From: Piscirickettsiaceae bacterium
Lineage (GTDB): Bacteria > Pseudomonadota > Gammaproteobacteria > Nitrosococcales > Methylophagaceae
Length of the DNA stretch: 5,037 nucleotides
Direction of reading: 5' to 3'
Assembly (NCBI GenBank): GCA_030620285.1
Contig: JAUXFA010000124.1
Location: forward strand, 1 to 5,037
Shown here: piece by piece, positions 1 to 5,037 of the stretch
Layout of the letters: every line of letters starts with the position of its first letter
Numbering within the stretch: position 1 is the stretch's first letter
Position numbers and translations under genes: made by a program
Notes under the pieces: generated by a model
The model's database searches: none
The model's input: the letters and a program-made list of their open reading frames with translations, nothing else
Told to the model about the DNA's origin: nothing

Positions 1-1653
1 CATCAGAGTGTCAGTGCTGAGATGATTGAGGCTCAACTTTTGTCTGAGCCGGTCACGATTGCTGTTCAACCTGAGGGCGATAGAGCCATTGTTTCTGCTA
101 AAGGACATATTGCTCGTGACACGTTAAATGACATTTGGCCAAGTAACTTGTTTGATACAATTTCTGGAAAAACAGCCTATCAAATGGATATGATTATTTC
201 AGAAAAAGAGTTGGGAGACTTTAGTGTAGATGTGACCGTTAATTCAAACTTACGTGGTTTGGCGTTTGATTTTCCTGAGCCGTTGCATAAGGCAGCTGAG
301 GATAAAAAATTATTTCAGATTGGCTTTGAACACATAGAAGACAGTCTAGTGTATTCGATCGAATACGATGATCTATTCAACGCTATCGTTATGCCGGACG
401 ATAACTTGTGGCGTGGAGAAGTTCGTTTTGGTTTAGGCAAAGCACAATTACCAGAACATGGTTTGAAAATACGAGGTCAATTGGCTGAAATTGCGGTTGA
501 TGATTGGCTGCAATGGATTCAGCAGCAAGTGGGAGAGATGGATACAAGCTCTACAAATATTGATGATATATCAATGACGATAGATAAATTAACCGCATTT
601 GATCAAGAGTTAACGAGCTTAAATTTATCAGCTCAAAGAGATGCTCAAGGCTGGCGAACGAATATACACAGTGATCAAACAAAGGGCTCCTTATATTTAC
701 CAACTGATTTTAATAGTTCGTCAGTATTGATGGTTGATCTTGATAAGCTAGAATTTTCCTTAGCTGAAAATGAATTAGACGAGCCCGAAAGTAGTGGGTC
801 TTCATCCCATACCTTATGGCCTGCAATGGATATTAAGATAGGCTCATTAACGGTCAATGATATGGCTTTGGGAAAATTACGTGTTCAAGCGCGTAGAAAG
901 CCAAATAGCTGGACATTGGATTTGGCAACATTAACATCAGATATCTTTACTGCATCAATCCCCGTGGGCAAGTGGCAGCAACTGCCTGCTGGCGATCAGT
1001 CACACTTTGAATTGCAGGCAGACAGCATGGATTTGGCTGGATTGTTAGCTAACTTTGGCTATCAGCAAGCAATCGATGCCGAAAGCGTGTCTGTTACAGC
1101 AAACTTATCATGGGCAGATACGCCATTGAATATATCCAACGCTAATATTAATGGTCTTTTAGATTTTGATGTTGGTAAAGGCCAGCTGGAAGATATTGAG
1201 CCGGGTGCGGCGGGTCGAATCTTTGGTTTATTAAGTGTTGCTGCTCTACCAAGACGATTAGCATTAGATTTTAGTGATCTATTTGGTAAAGGTTTTAGCT
1301 TTGATTCGGTAACTGGAACATTTGATTTAGCAAATGGCCAAGCCGTTACCGATAATTTAATACTAGAAGGTACAACTGCGAAGATTGAAATAACCGGCCC
1401 TGTGGATCTTATTAATAAACAATATGATCAACAAGTGAAGGTGACTCCGGATGTGTCATCAACCTTACCGGTCGCTGGGGCGGTGGCTGGGCCAGTGGGG
1501 ATAGGCGTAGGCACAGCGATTTTGATTGTGGACAAAATAATTGATAAAATTTTTGATAAAGATATTGTCAATTTTATTAGTTACCGCTATCACCTAACAG
1601 GATCTTGGGATGACCCACAGCTAAATGTTGTTAAACCAGCTGTTGCCCAATGA
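1..1653 (+). CDS. yhdP: YhdP family AsmA-like envelope protein, C-terminal part (5' end outside window)
   Basis: The frame is open from the first base, so the ATG at 22 is only an internal Met and the gene starts upstream. The visible 550 codons are about the C-terminal 40% of a protein that is near 1,270 residues in E. coli. Most of the visible part is soluble, beta-rich, repeat-like sequence typical of AsmA/DUF3971 proteins. The best landmark is the conserved C-terminal block at about 1201-1320, containing GRIFGLLSVAALPRRL and then LDFSDLFGKGFSFDSVTG. It is followed by a Gly/Ala/Val-rich hydrophobic stretch at about 1465-1550 (LPVAGAVAGPVGIGVG, then a DKIIDKIFDK tail) and a final beta segment ending at a TGA. 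Family knowledge: YhdP is anchored in the inner membrane, spans the periplasm and works with TamB and YdbH in phospholipid transport to the outer membrane. The tldD gene immediately downstream matches the E. coli gene order and supports the call. No frameshift is seen. Confidence 0.9.
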   Translation, partial: HQSVSAEMIEAQLLSEPVTIAVQPEGDRAIVSAKGHIARDTLNDIWPSNLFDTISGKTAYQMDMIISEKELGDFSVDVTVNSNLRGLAFDFPEPLHKAAEDKKLFQIGFEHIEDSLVYSIEYDDLFNAIVMPDDNLWRGEVRFGLGKAQLPEHGLKIRGQLAEIAVDDWLQWIQQQVGEMDTSSTNIDDISMTIDKLTAFDQELTSLNLSAQRDAQGWRTNIHSDQTKGSLYLPTDFNSSSVLMVDLDKLEFSLAENELDEPESSGSSSHTLWPAMDIKIGSLTVNDMALGKLRVQARRKPNSWTLDLATLTSDIFTASIPVGKWQQLPAGDQSHFELQADSMDLAGLLANFGYQQAIDAESVSVTANLSWADTPLNISNANINGLLDFDVGKGQLEDIEPGAAGRIFGLLSVAALPRRLALDFSDLFGKGFSFDSVTGTFDLANGQAVTDNLILEGTTAKIEITGPVDLINKQYDQQVKVTPDVSSTLPVAGAVAGPVGIGVGTAILIVDKIIDKIFDKDIVNFISYRYHLTGSWDDPQLNVVKPAVAQ

Positions 1654-1668
1654 GTATTTTATAAGATC

Positions 1669-1677
1669 TGGTATGAT
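1669..1677 (+). promoter_or_regulatory. Extended -10 promoter candidate for tldD
   Basis: In the 51-bp gap after yhdP, TGGTATGAT reads as an extended -10 element: TG at 1669-1670, one base, then TATGAT at 1672-1677, one mismatch from TATAAT. No -35 box is seen at the usual 16-18 bp distance, as is often the case for extended -10 promoters. Transcription would start near 1684-1690, leaving a leader of only about 15-21 nt before tldD. The -10 is flanked by the inverted repeat AGATC (1664-1668) / GATCT (1675-1679). The placement is an inference; the motif is seen directly. Confidence 0.5.
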
Positions 1678-1704
1678 CTCCCCCTTTTTACTCACATAGC
1701 CTTC

Positions 1705-3147
1705 ATGACCGACTCCATAATTGAACAAGTTAGCCAACAGTTATTAGTTCCAGCGGGACTGATGGAAACTGATTTAGAGAAAACACTTGGCATCGCAATG
1801 ACTAAAGGTGTTGATTATGCTGATCTGTATTTCCAACAATCACGCCAAGAAAACTGGCTACTAGAAGATGGCATCATTAAAGACGGTGGCTATCATATTG
1901 AGCAAGGTGTAGGAGTACGCGCTTGTAGTGGTGAGAAAACAGGTTTTGCCTATTCAGATGATTTGATATTACCCGCATTACACGATGCAGCAAAAGCAGC
2001 ACGGGCTATTTCTCGACAAGGCATTGATGGCAAAGTACAGGCATGGAAACGAACTGTTGCACCGAAGTTTTATGCTGAAACAGATCCCTTATCAGTATTG
2101 TCAGTAGATCAAAAATTAGATTTATTGCATCAGGCAGATGCAGCAGCTCGAGCAGCCGATCCTCGAGTGACGCAGGTGAATGTGAGTTTGGCTGGTGGAT
2201 TAGATACCGTTCTTATTGCTGCTAGTGATGGCACTTATGCAGCTGATATTAGACCATTAATACGACTGAATGTGTCGGTGATTGTCGAATCAAATGGCCG
2301 ACGAGAACGTGGTGGTGCAGGTGGTGGACGACGATTAGATTATCGTTATTTTCAGGATAATGATTTGGCTCAAACTTATGCAAAAGAGGCCGTCCGTCAA
2401 GCATTAGTGAATTTAGATGCAATCGATGCACCAGCAGGAAATATGACCGTTGTATTAGCATCAGGCTGGCCGGGTGTCTTGTTACATGAAGCCGTAGGCC
2501 ATGGTCTTGAAGGTGATTTTAATCGCAAACAAAGTTCTGCTTTTTCAGGTCGAATGGGTGAAATGGTCGCCTCGCCACTGTGTACGGTTGTTGATGATGG
2601 TACTTTGCAAGATCGTCGTGGATCACTGTCGGTTGATGATGAAGGTGTCGCAACTGAAAAAACAGTTTTGATTGAAAATGGCAAGTTAACAGCTTATATG
2701 CAAGATAAACATAATGCGCGGTTGATGGGCTCACAAAGTACCGGCAATGGTCGCCGTGAGTCTTATGCGCATTTACCCATGCCAAGAATGACTAATACCT
2801 ATATGTTGCCAGGAGATCATGAACCAGAAGAAGTGATTGCATCAGTTGATAAAGGCATTTATGCCGTTAACTTTGGTGGTGGTCAGGTTGATATTACCTC
2901 GGGTAAATTTGTATTTTCGACGAGTGAAGTCTATTTAATTGAAAAGGGCAAAATTACTCAGCCTGTCAAAGGGGCAACATTGATTGGCAATGGCCCTGAG
3001 GTAATGGGAAAAATCAGCATGGTTGCCAATGATTTAAAACTCGATACCGGTGTTGGTAATTGTGGTAAAGAAGGGCAAACTGTACCCGTTGGTGTCGGTC
3101 AGCCAACATTAAAGATCGATAGCTTAACAGTGGGTGGAACAGCGTGA
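1705..3147 (+). CDS. tldD: Metalloprotease subunit TldD
   Basis: TldD is the zinc-bearing subunit of the cytoplasmic TldD/TldE (PmbA) heterodimeric protease, which degrades unfolded peptides, helps mature microcin B17 in E. coli and is linked to CcdA antitoxin turnover. The product is 480 residues against 481 in E. coli and looks similar over its full length. The zinc motif HEAVGH places its histidines at residues 261 and 265, followed by GLEGDF. The third ligand, a Cys in the C-terminal CGKEGQ block, is at residue 453. Other family blocks are DLYFQ near residue 40, [27 protein letters not shown] near 350-370, [20 protein letters not shown] near 390-410, and the C-terminal [16 protein letters not shown]. 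The ATG at 1705 gives the same N-terminal length as E. coli, although the upstream bases (catagccttc) contain no good Shine-Dalgarno. The Met at residue 20 is a less likely start. The partner gene tldE is not in the window. The TGA stop overlaps the next gene's GTG start. Confidence 0.97.
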   Translation: MTDSIIEQVSQQLLVPAGLMETDLEKTLGIAMTKGVDYADLYFQQSRQENWLLEDGIIKDGGYHIEQGVGVRACSGEKTGFAYSDDLILPALHDAAKAARAISRQGIDGKVQAWKRTVAPKFYAETDPLSVLSVDQKLDLLHQADAAARAADPRVTQVNVSLAGGLDTVLIAASDGTYAADIRPLIRLNVSVIVESNGRRERGGAGGGRRLDYRYFQDNDLAQTYAKEAVRQALVNLDAIDAPAGNMTVVLASGWPGVLLHEAVGHGLEGDFNRKQSSAFSGRMGEMVASPLCTVVDDGTLQDRRGSLSVDDEGVATEKTVLIENGKLTAYMQDKHNARLMGSQSTGNGRRESYAHLPMPRMTNTYMLPGDHEPEEVIASVDKGIYAVNFGGGQVDITSGKFVFSTSEVYLIEKGKITQPVKGATLIGNGPEVMGKISMVANDLKLDTGVGNCGKEGQTVPVGVGQPTLKIDSLTVGGTA

Positions 3148-4196
3148 CAAAAAAACATAAGGCGGTGGCCTTAATTTCTGGTGGTCTTGATTCATTATTA
3201 GCGGTACGAGTGCTACAAGAGCAAGGCATTGAGGTAGAGGGCATTAATTTTTACACAGGGTTTTGTGTCGAAGGCCATACTCATGCGATCCGCAACCAAG
3301 ATAAAGACAAACAAAAACGTAATAATGCCTTGTGGGCAGCTGAGCAGTTGGGGATCAAACTTCATATTGTTGATGTGATTGAAGAATATAAAGATGTATT
3401 ACTCAATCCGAAACATGGCTATGGTGCCAATATGAATCCTTGCTTGGATTGTAAGATCTTTATGGTCAGTAAGGCGGTTGAATGGGTCAAAGAGAACCAT
3501 AAAGATGGTTTTGACTTTATCATTACCGGTGAGGTAATTGGCCAACGTCCAATGTCACAGCGTAAAGAAACCATGCCGATCATCTCTAATGAATCAGGTG
3601 CTGATGATATTTTGTTAAGGCCTTTGTGTGCCAAGAATTTACCGGCAACAAAGCCTGAACTTGAGGGATGGGTAGATCGCGAAAAGCTATATGATTTTAG
3701 TGGTCGTAACCGTAAGCCTCAAATGGCTTTAGCGGCAGAGTTTGGCTTTACTGATTATGCCTCTCCTGCAGGTGGCTGTTGTTTCTTAACTGATAAGAAT
3801 TATTCAGATAAATTAGTTGATTTGTGGGATGCACGGGGCAGTCGTGAATATGAAATGGATGACATTATGCTGCTAAAAGTGGGGCGTCATCTTCGACCTA
3901 AGCCAGCATTTAAATTAATCATTGCGCGTGATGCCGGTGAAAGCAAATATTTAGAAGGTTATCGCAAGCAATTTGTCACCATCCAGGTGACAAGTCATAA
4001 CGGGCCTTTGACATTGGTTGATGGTGACATTACACCTGAAGATTATCAATTAGCGGCGGGAGTGGTTGCGAGGTATGGTCAAGGACGTGATGCCGATAAT
4101 GTTGAAGTAGAGCTGTCTGTACCGGGACAAGAAGTTCAAATGATGAAGATCAAACCGCTGTCATCGGTTGAGGTAAGCAAGGAGTGGCATGTATGA
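3144..4196 (+). CDS. PP-loop ATPase, MnmA/ThiI-like putative tRNA thiolase with C-terminal NFACT-R-like domain
   Basis: This is a 350-residue protein with an N-terminal adenine-nucleotide alpha-hydrolase fold. The PP-loop SGGLDS is at residues 12-17, after a beta strand (KAVALI). Further family blocks are NPCLDCK (Cys100, Cys103), in the place where MnmA has its catalytic Cys region, then [34 protein letters not shown], and [11 protein letters not shown] (Cys212, Cys213). The last ~120 residues, from about [14 protein letters not shown] onward, resemble the NFACT-R-type RNA-binding region seen fused to bacterial PP-loop proteins. There is no THUMP domain as in ThiI and no MnmA-type C-terminal barrel that I can recognise. 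Such proteins are often labelled tRNA (5-methylaminomethyl-2-thiouridylate)-methyltransferase, a legacy name for MnmA-type thiolases; nothing here suggests methyl transfer. The likely role is ATP-dependent tRNA thiolation in the cytoplasm, with sulfur probably supplied by the adjacent TusA-like protein. The target nucleoside is unknown. The GTG start overlaps the tldD stop (GTGA), with a weak GGTGG upstream, implying translational coupling. Confidence 0.85.
   Translation: MTKKHKAVALISGGLDSLLAVRVLQEQGIEVEGINFYTGFCVEGHTHAIRNQDKDKQKRNNALWAAEQLGIKLHIVDVIEEYKDVLLNPKHGYGANMNPCLDCKIFMVSKAVEWVKENHKDGFDFIITGEVIGQRPMSQRKETMPIISNESGADDILLRPLCAKNLPATKPELEGWVDREKLYDFSGRNRKPQMALAAEFGFTDYASPAGGCCFLTDKNYSDKLVDLWDARGSREYEMDDIMLLKVGRHLRPKPAFKLIIARDAGESKYLEGYRKQFVTIQVTSHNGPLTLVDGDITPEDYQLAAGVVARYGQGRDADNVEVELSVPGQEVQMMKIKPLSSVEVSKEWHV
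4179..4184 (+). promoter_or_regulatory. Shine-Dalgarno that sets the start of the TusA-like gene
   Basis: AAGGAG at 4179-4184 lies inside the end of the PP-loop gene, 8 nt before the ATG at 4193. It decides the start. The in-frame GTG at 4184, three codons earlier, overlaps this motif itself and has no separate ribosome binding site. Confidence 0.75.
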
Positions 4197-4420
4197 GCCG
4201 CTTTGAATTAGATGCTAGAAGAATGTTATGCCCAATGCCGGTAATCAAAACACAAAATAAAGTTAAAGAATTATCAGATGGTGATATATTAGATGTGATT
4301 TGCACTGATCCGGGTGCATTAAGTGATATTCCTGCATGGGCACGAATTAATGGTCATAAAATTATTGATCATTATGAAAGTGACGATGAAATAACCATAA
4401 CGGTTCGTGTAGGACGTTAG
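4193..4420 (+). CDS. TusA/SirA-family sulfur carrier protein
   Basis: This is a small cytoplasmic protein of 75 residues, close to the ~80 usual for the TusA/SirA/YedF family. The family signature is near the N-terminus: LDARRMLCPMPVIK, with the persulfide-carrying Cys13 in the CPxP motif. It is followed by the family's central block TDPGALSDIPAWARINGH and a C-terminal beta strand (EITITVRVGR). A second Cys (Cys37) precedes TDPG. Family knowledge: TusA accepts sulfur from a cysteine desulfurase such as IscS and passes it on to a tRNA thiolation relay or to other sulfur pathways. The start overlaps the PP-loop gene stop as ATGA with a strong Shine-Dalgarno, so the two are very probably translated together, and the obvious inference is that this protein feeds sulfur to that enzyme. 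I give no gene symbol because genomes often carry several TusA paralogues and this one may not be the orthologue of E. coli TusA. Confidence 0.9.
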   Translation: MSRFELDARRMLCPMPVIKTQNKVKELSDGDILDVICTDPGALSDIPAWARINGHKIIDHYESDDEITITVRVGR

Positions 4421-4429
4421 AACAAAAAG

Positions 4430-4454
4430 GGTGCGCCAGCAATATTTACGCACC
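4430..4454. repeat. Inverted repeat after the TusA-like gene (weak terminator-like stem)
   Basis: GGTGCG (4430-4435) and CGCACC (4449-4454) form a perfect 6-bp GC-rich stem with a 13-nt loop, starting 10 nt after the stop codon. No T-run follows on the + strand, so it is a poor rho-independent terminator for the operon. On the - strand the stem is followed by CTTTTTG and would be a better terminator, but no - strand gene is seen. The right arm is shared with the NtrC-like palindrome next to it. Confidence 0.4.
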
Positions 4455-4465
4455 ATTATAGTGCA
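4449..4465 (+). promoter_or_regulatory. NtrC-like binding site upstream of glnA
   Basis: CGCACCATTATAGTGCA fits the 17-bp NtrC palindrome TGCACC-N5-GGTGCA with two arm mismatches (positions 1 and 12) and the correct spacing. It is very close to the reverse complement of the strong NtrC site I recall upstream of E. coli glnA. Its centre is about 86 bp upstream of the predicted sigma-54 start site, a workable enhancer position. This supports activation by phosphorylated NtrC under nitrogen limitation. It is a motif match only. Confidence 0.6.
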
Positions 4466-4502
4466 TTACAACTTGCGTTGTGTCGATAAGCGGTTGATTT
4501 TG

Positions 4503-4553
4503 TACTCATTAATAATTGGCTCATTTTATGCTGTATTGAATGAGTAGTTTTTT
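4503..4553 (+). repeat. 8-bp inverted repeat around the sigma-54 element, followed by six T
   Basis: TACTCATT (4503-4510) and AATGAGTA (4539-4546) are perfect inverted copies, followed by G and TTTTTT (4548-4553). A second CTCATT (4520-4525) can pair with the same AATGAG (4539-4544), giving a tighter 6-bp stem with a 13-nt loop. In RNA reading through from the tusA-like gene this could act as an AU-rich terminator. In DNA it could be an operator enclosing the glnA promoter. The stem has only two G-C pairs, so function is uncertain. Confidence 0.35.
4517..4532 (+). promoter_or_regulatory. Sigma-54 (RpoN) -24/-12 promoter of glnA
   Basis: TGGCTCATTTTATGCT matches the consensus TGGCACG-N4-TTGCW. 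The diagnostic GG (4518-4519) and GC (4530-4531) are both present with the exact 10-bp spacing. Counting the C of GC as -12 puts the start site near 4543 and gives a leader of about 58 nt. glnA is a classic sigma-54/NtrC target in enteric bacteria, and an NtrC-like site lies upstream. No convincing sigma-70 promoter was found in the same gap. Confidence 0.7.
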
Positions 4554-4600
4554 GCACCAAACTTTATAAGTGCAGTAATTTAAAATTGGAGATTTTGTAA

Positions 4601-5037
4601 ATGTCAGTCGAAAATGTACTTCAAATGATTAAAGATGAGGAAGTCCAATTTGTTGATTTCCGTTTCACCGATACCCGTGGTAAAGAACAACATGTTTCTT
4701 TCCCTGCGCACACTATTGATGAAGATACCTTTACTGAAGGTAATATGTTTGATGGTTCTTCTGTTGCAGGTTGGAAAGGTATTAATGAATCAGATATGAT
4801 TTTAATGCCCGATCCTGAAACAGCAATTTTAGATCCCTTTATGGATGATACTACTTTAATCATCACATGTGATGTTATTGAGCCAGCAACAATGCAAGGC
4901 TATGAGCGTGATCCACGTAGCGTTGCGCATCGTGCTGAAGCACATATGCAAGCAACAGGTATGGCGGATGCTGCATATTTTGGTCCTGAAAACGAATTCT
5001 TCATCCTTGATGATGTGCGTTGGGGCAGCGATATGTC
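4601..5037 (+). CDS. glnA: Type I glutamine synthetase, N-terminal part (3' end outside window)
   Basis: The enzyme makes glutamine from glutamate, ammonia and ATP as a cytoplasmic dodecamer and is the entry point of ammonium assimilation. The visible 145 codons are roughly the first 30% of a ~469-residue protein. They start [20 protein letters not shown] and include the N-terminal beta-grasp domain with [22 protein letters not shown] with Asp51 (Asp50 in mature numbering, ammonium site), and [16 protein letters not shown]. The catalytic domain then begins with [12 protein letters not shown] and FGPENEFF, whose Glu130 and Glu132 are the metal ligands usually numbered 129 and 131. The ATG at 4601 is fixed by TTGGAG ending 9 nt upstream and by agreement with the E. 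coli N-terminus. The adenylylated Tyr of this class lies outside the window, so regulation by GlnE cannot be seen. Transcription is probably from the sigma-54/NtrC-type promoter in front of it. Confidence 0.97.
   Translation, partial: MSVENVLQMIKDEEVQFVDFRFTDTRGKEQHVSFPAHTIDEDTFTEGNMFDGSSVAGWKGINESDMILMPDPETAILDPFMDDTTLIITCDVIEPATMQGYERDPRSVAHRAEAHMQATGMADAAYFGPENEFFILDDVRWGSDM

Noticed and set aside
22..24. ATG at the left end as a start for a 543-residue protein
   Set aside because: The frame is open upstream to base 1, no ribosome binding site precedes it, and the protein matches only the C-terminal part of YhdP, so the gene is cut by the window edge.
2249..2785. Several antisense open frames across tldD
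   Set aside because: They overlap each other and a strongly conserved gene, have no ribosome binding sites, and their products are His/Ser-rich shadow translations.
4184..4186. GTG as start of the TusA-like gene, giving 78 residues
   Set aside because: It overlaps the AAGGAG Shine-Dalgarno. The ATG at 4193 has correct spacing and an ATGA stop-start overlap.
3144..4196. tRNA methyltransferase function for the PP-loop protein
   Set aside because: That label is a legacy name. The sequence has a PP-loop ATP-binding motif and no SAM-binding motif that I can see.
4468..4481. ACAAC-TTGC-GTTGT small inverted repeat
   Set aside because: Five-bp arms with a 4-nt loop and no T-run; it is near what chance gives in this composition and matches no known site.
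4564..4570. TTATAAG as a sigma-70 -10 box for glnA
   Set aside because: The nearest -35-like sequence, TTGAAT at 4536-4541, is about 22-23 bp away, too far for a normal promoter.
4621..4866. Antisense open frame across glnA
   Set aside because: It lies fully inside the conserved glutamine synthetase coding region and resembles no family.
1..5037. tRNA or rRNA genes, CRISPR arrays, insertion sequences or attachment sites
   Set aside because: The window is almost fully coding with conserved housekeeping genes. No spaced direct repeats, transposase or cloverleaf sequence was seen.

Overview
The window looks like an ordinary chromosomal segment of an AT-rich gammaproteobacterium. The evidence is the end of a YhdP-type AsmA-like protein followed by tldD, the same gene order as in Escherichia coli, and a proteobacterial type I glutamine synthetase gene behind a sigma-54/NtrC-type control region. 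All genes are on the + strand and tightly packed. Codon use and base composition look even by eye, and there is no sign of a mobile element. The genus cannot be fixed from this sequence. A marine sulfur- or methyl-oxidising gammaproteobacterium is possible but is only a guess.

Layout: positions 1-1653 hold the C-terminal 550 codons of yhdP, whose start lies outside the window. A 51-bp gap with a good extended -10 promoter leads to tldD (1705-3147), a zinc metalloprotease subunit. Its stop codon overlaps the GTG start of a 350-residue PP-loop ATPase of the tRNA-thiolase type (3144-4196). That stop in turn overlaps the ATG of a 75-residue TusA-family sulfur carrier (4193-4420). The 180-bp gap at 4421-4600 is a dense regulatory region. 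It has an NtrC-like palindrome, a sigma-54 -24/-12 element with exact spacing, inverted repeats and a clear ribosome binding site. glnA begins at 4601 and runs off the right edge.

How the genes work together: the PP-loop protein and the TusA-like protein form a plausible two-gene sulfur-transfer module. TusA proteins carry a persulfide on the Cys of a CPxP motif, and PP-loop thiolases adenylate a nucleobase and replace oxygen with sulfur. The PP-loop protein lacks a THUMP domain. It has a C-terminal region resembling the NFACT-R RNA-binding domain and cysteines (CxxC plus GGCC) that could bind an iron-sulfur cluster. Its exact tRNA target is not known to me, and this is the least-described part of the window. 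Translational coupling to tldD suggests co-expression but does not prove a shared function. yhdP (envelope lipid transport) and glnA (nitrogen assimilation) look like neighbours with separate roles.
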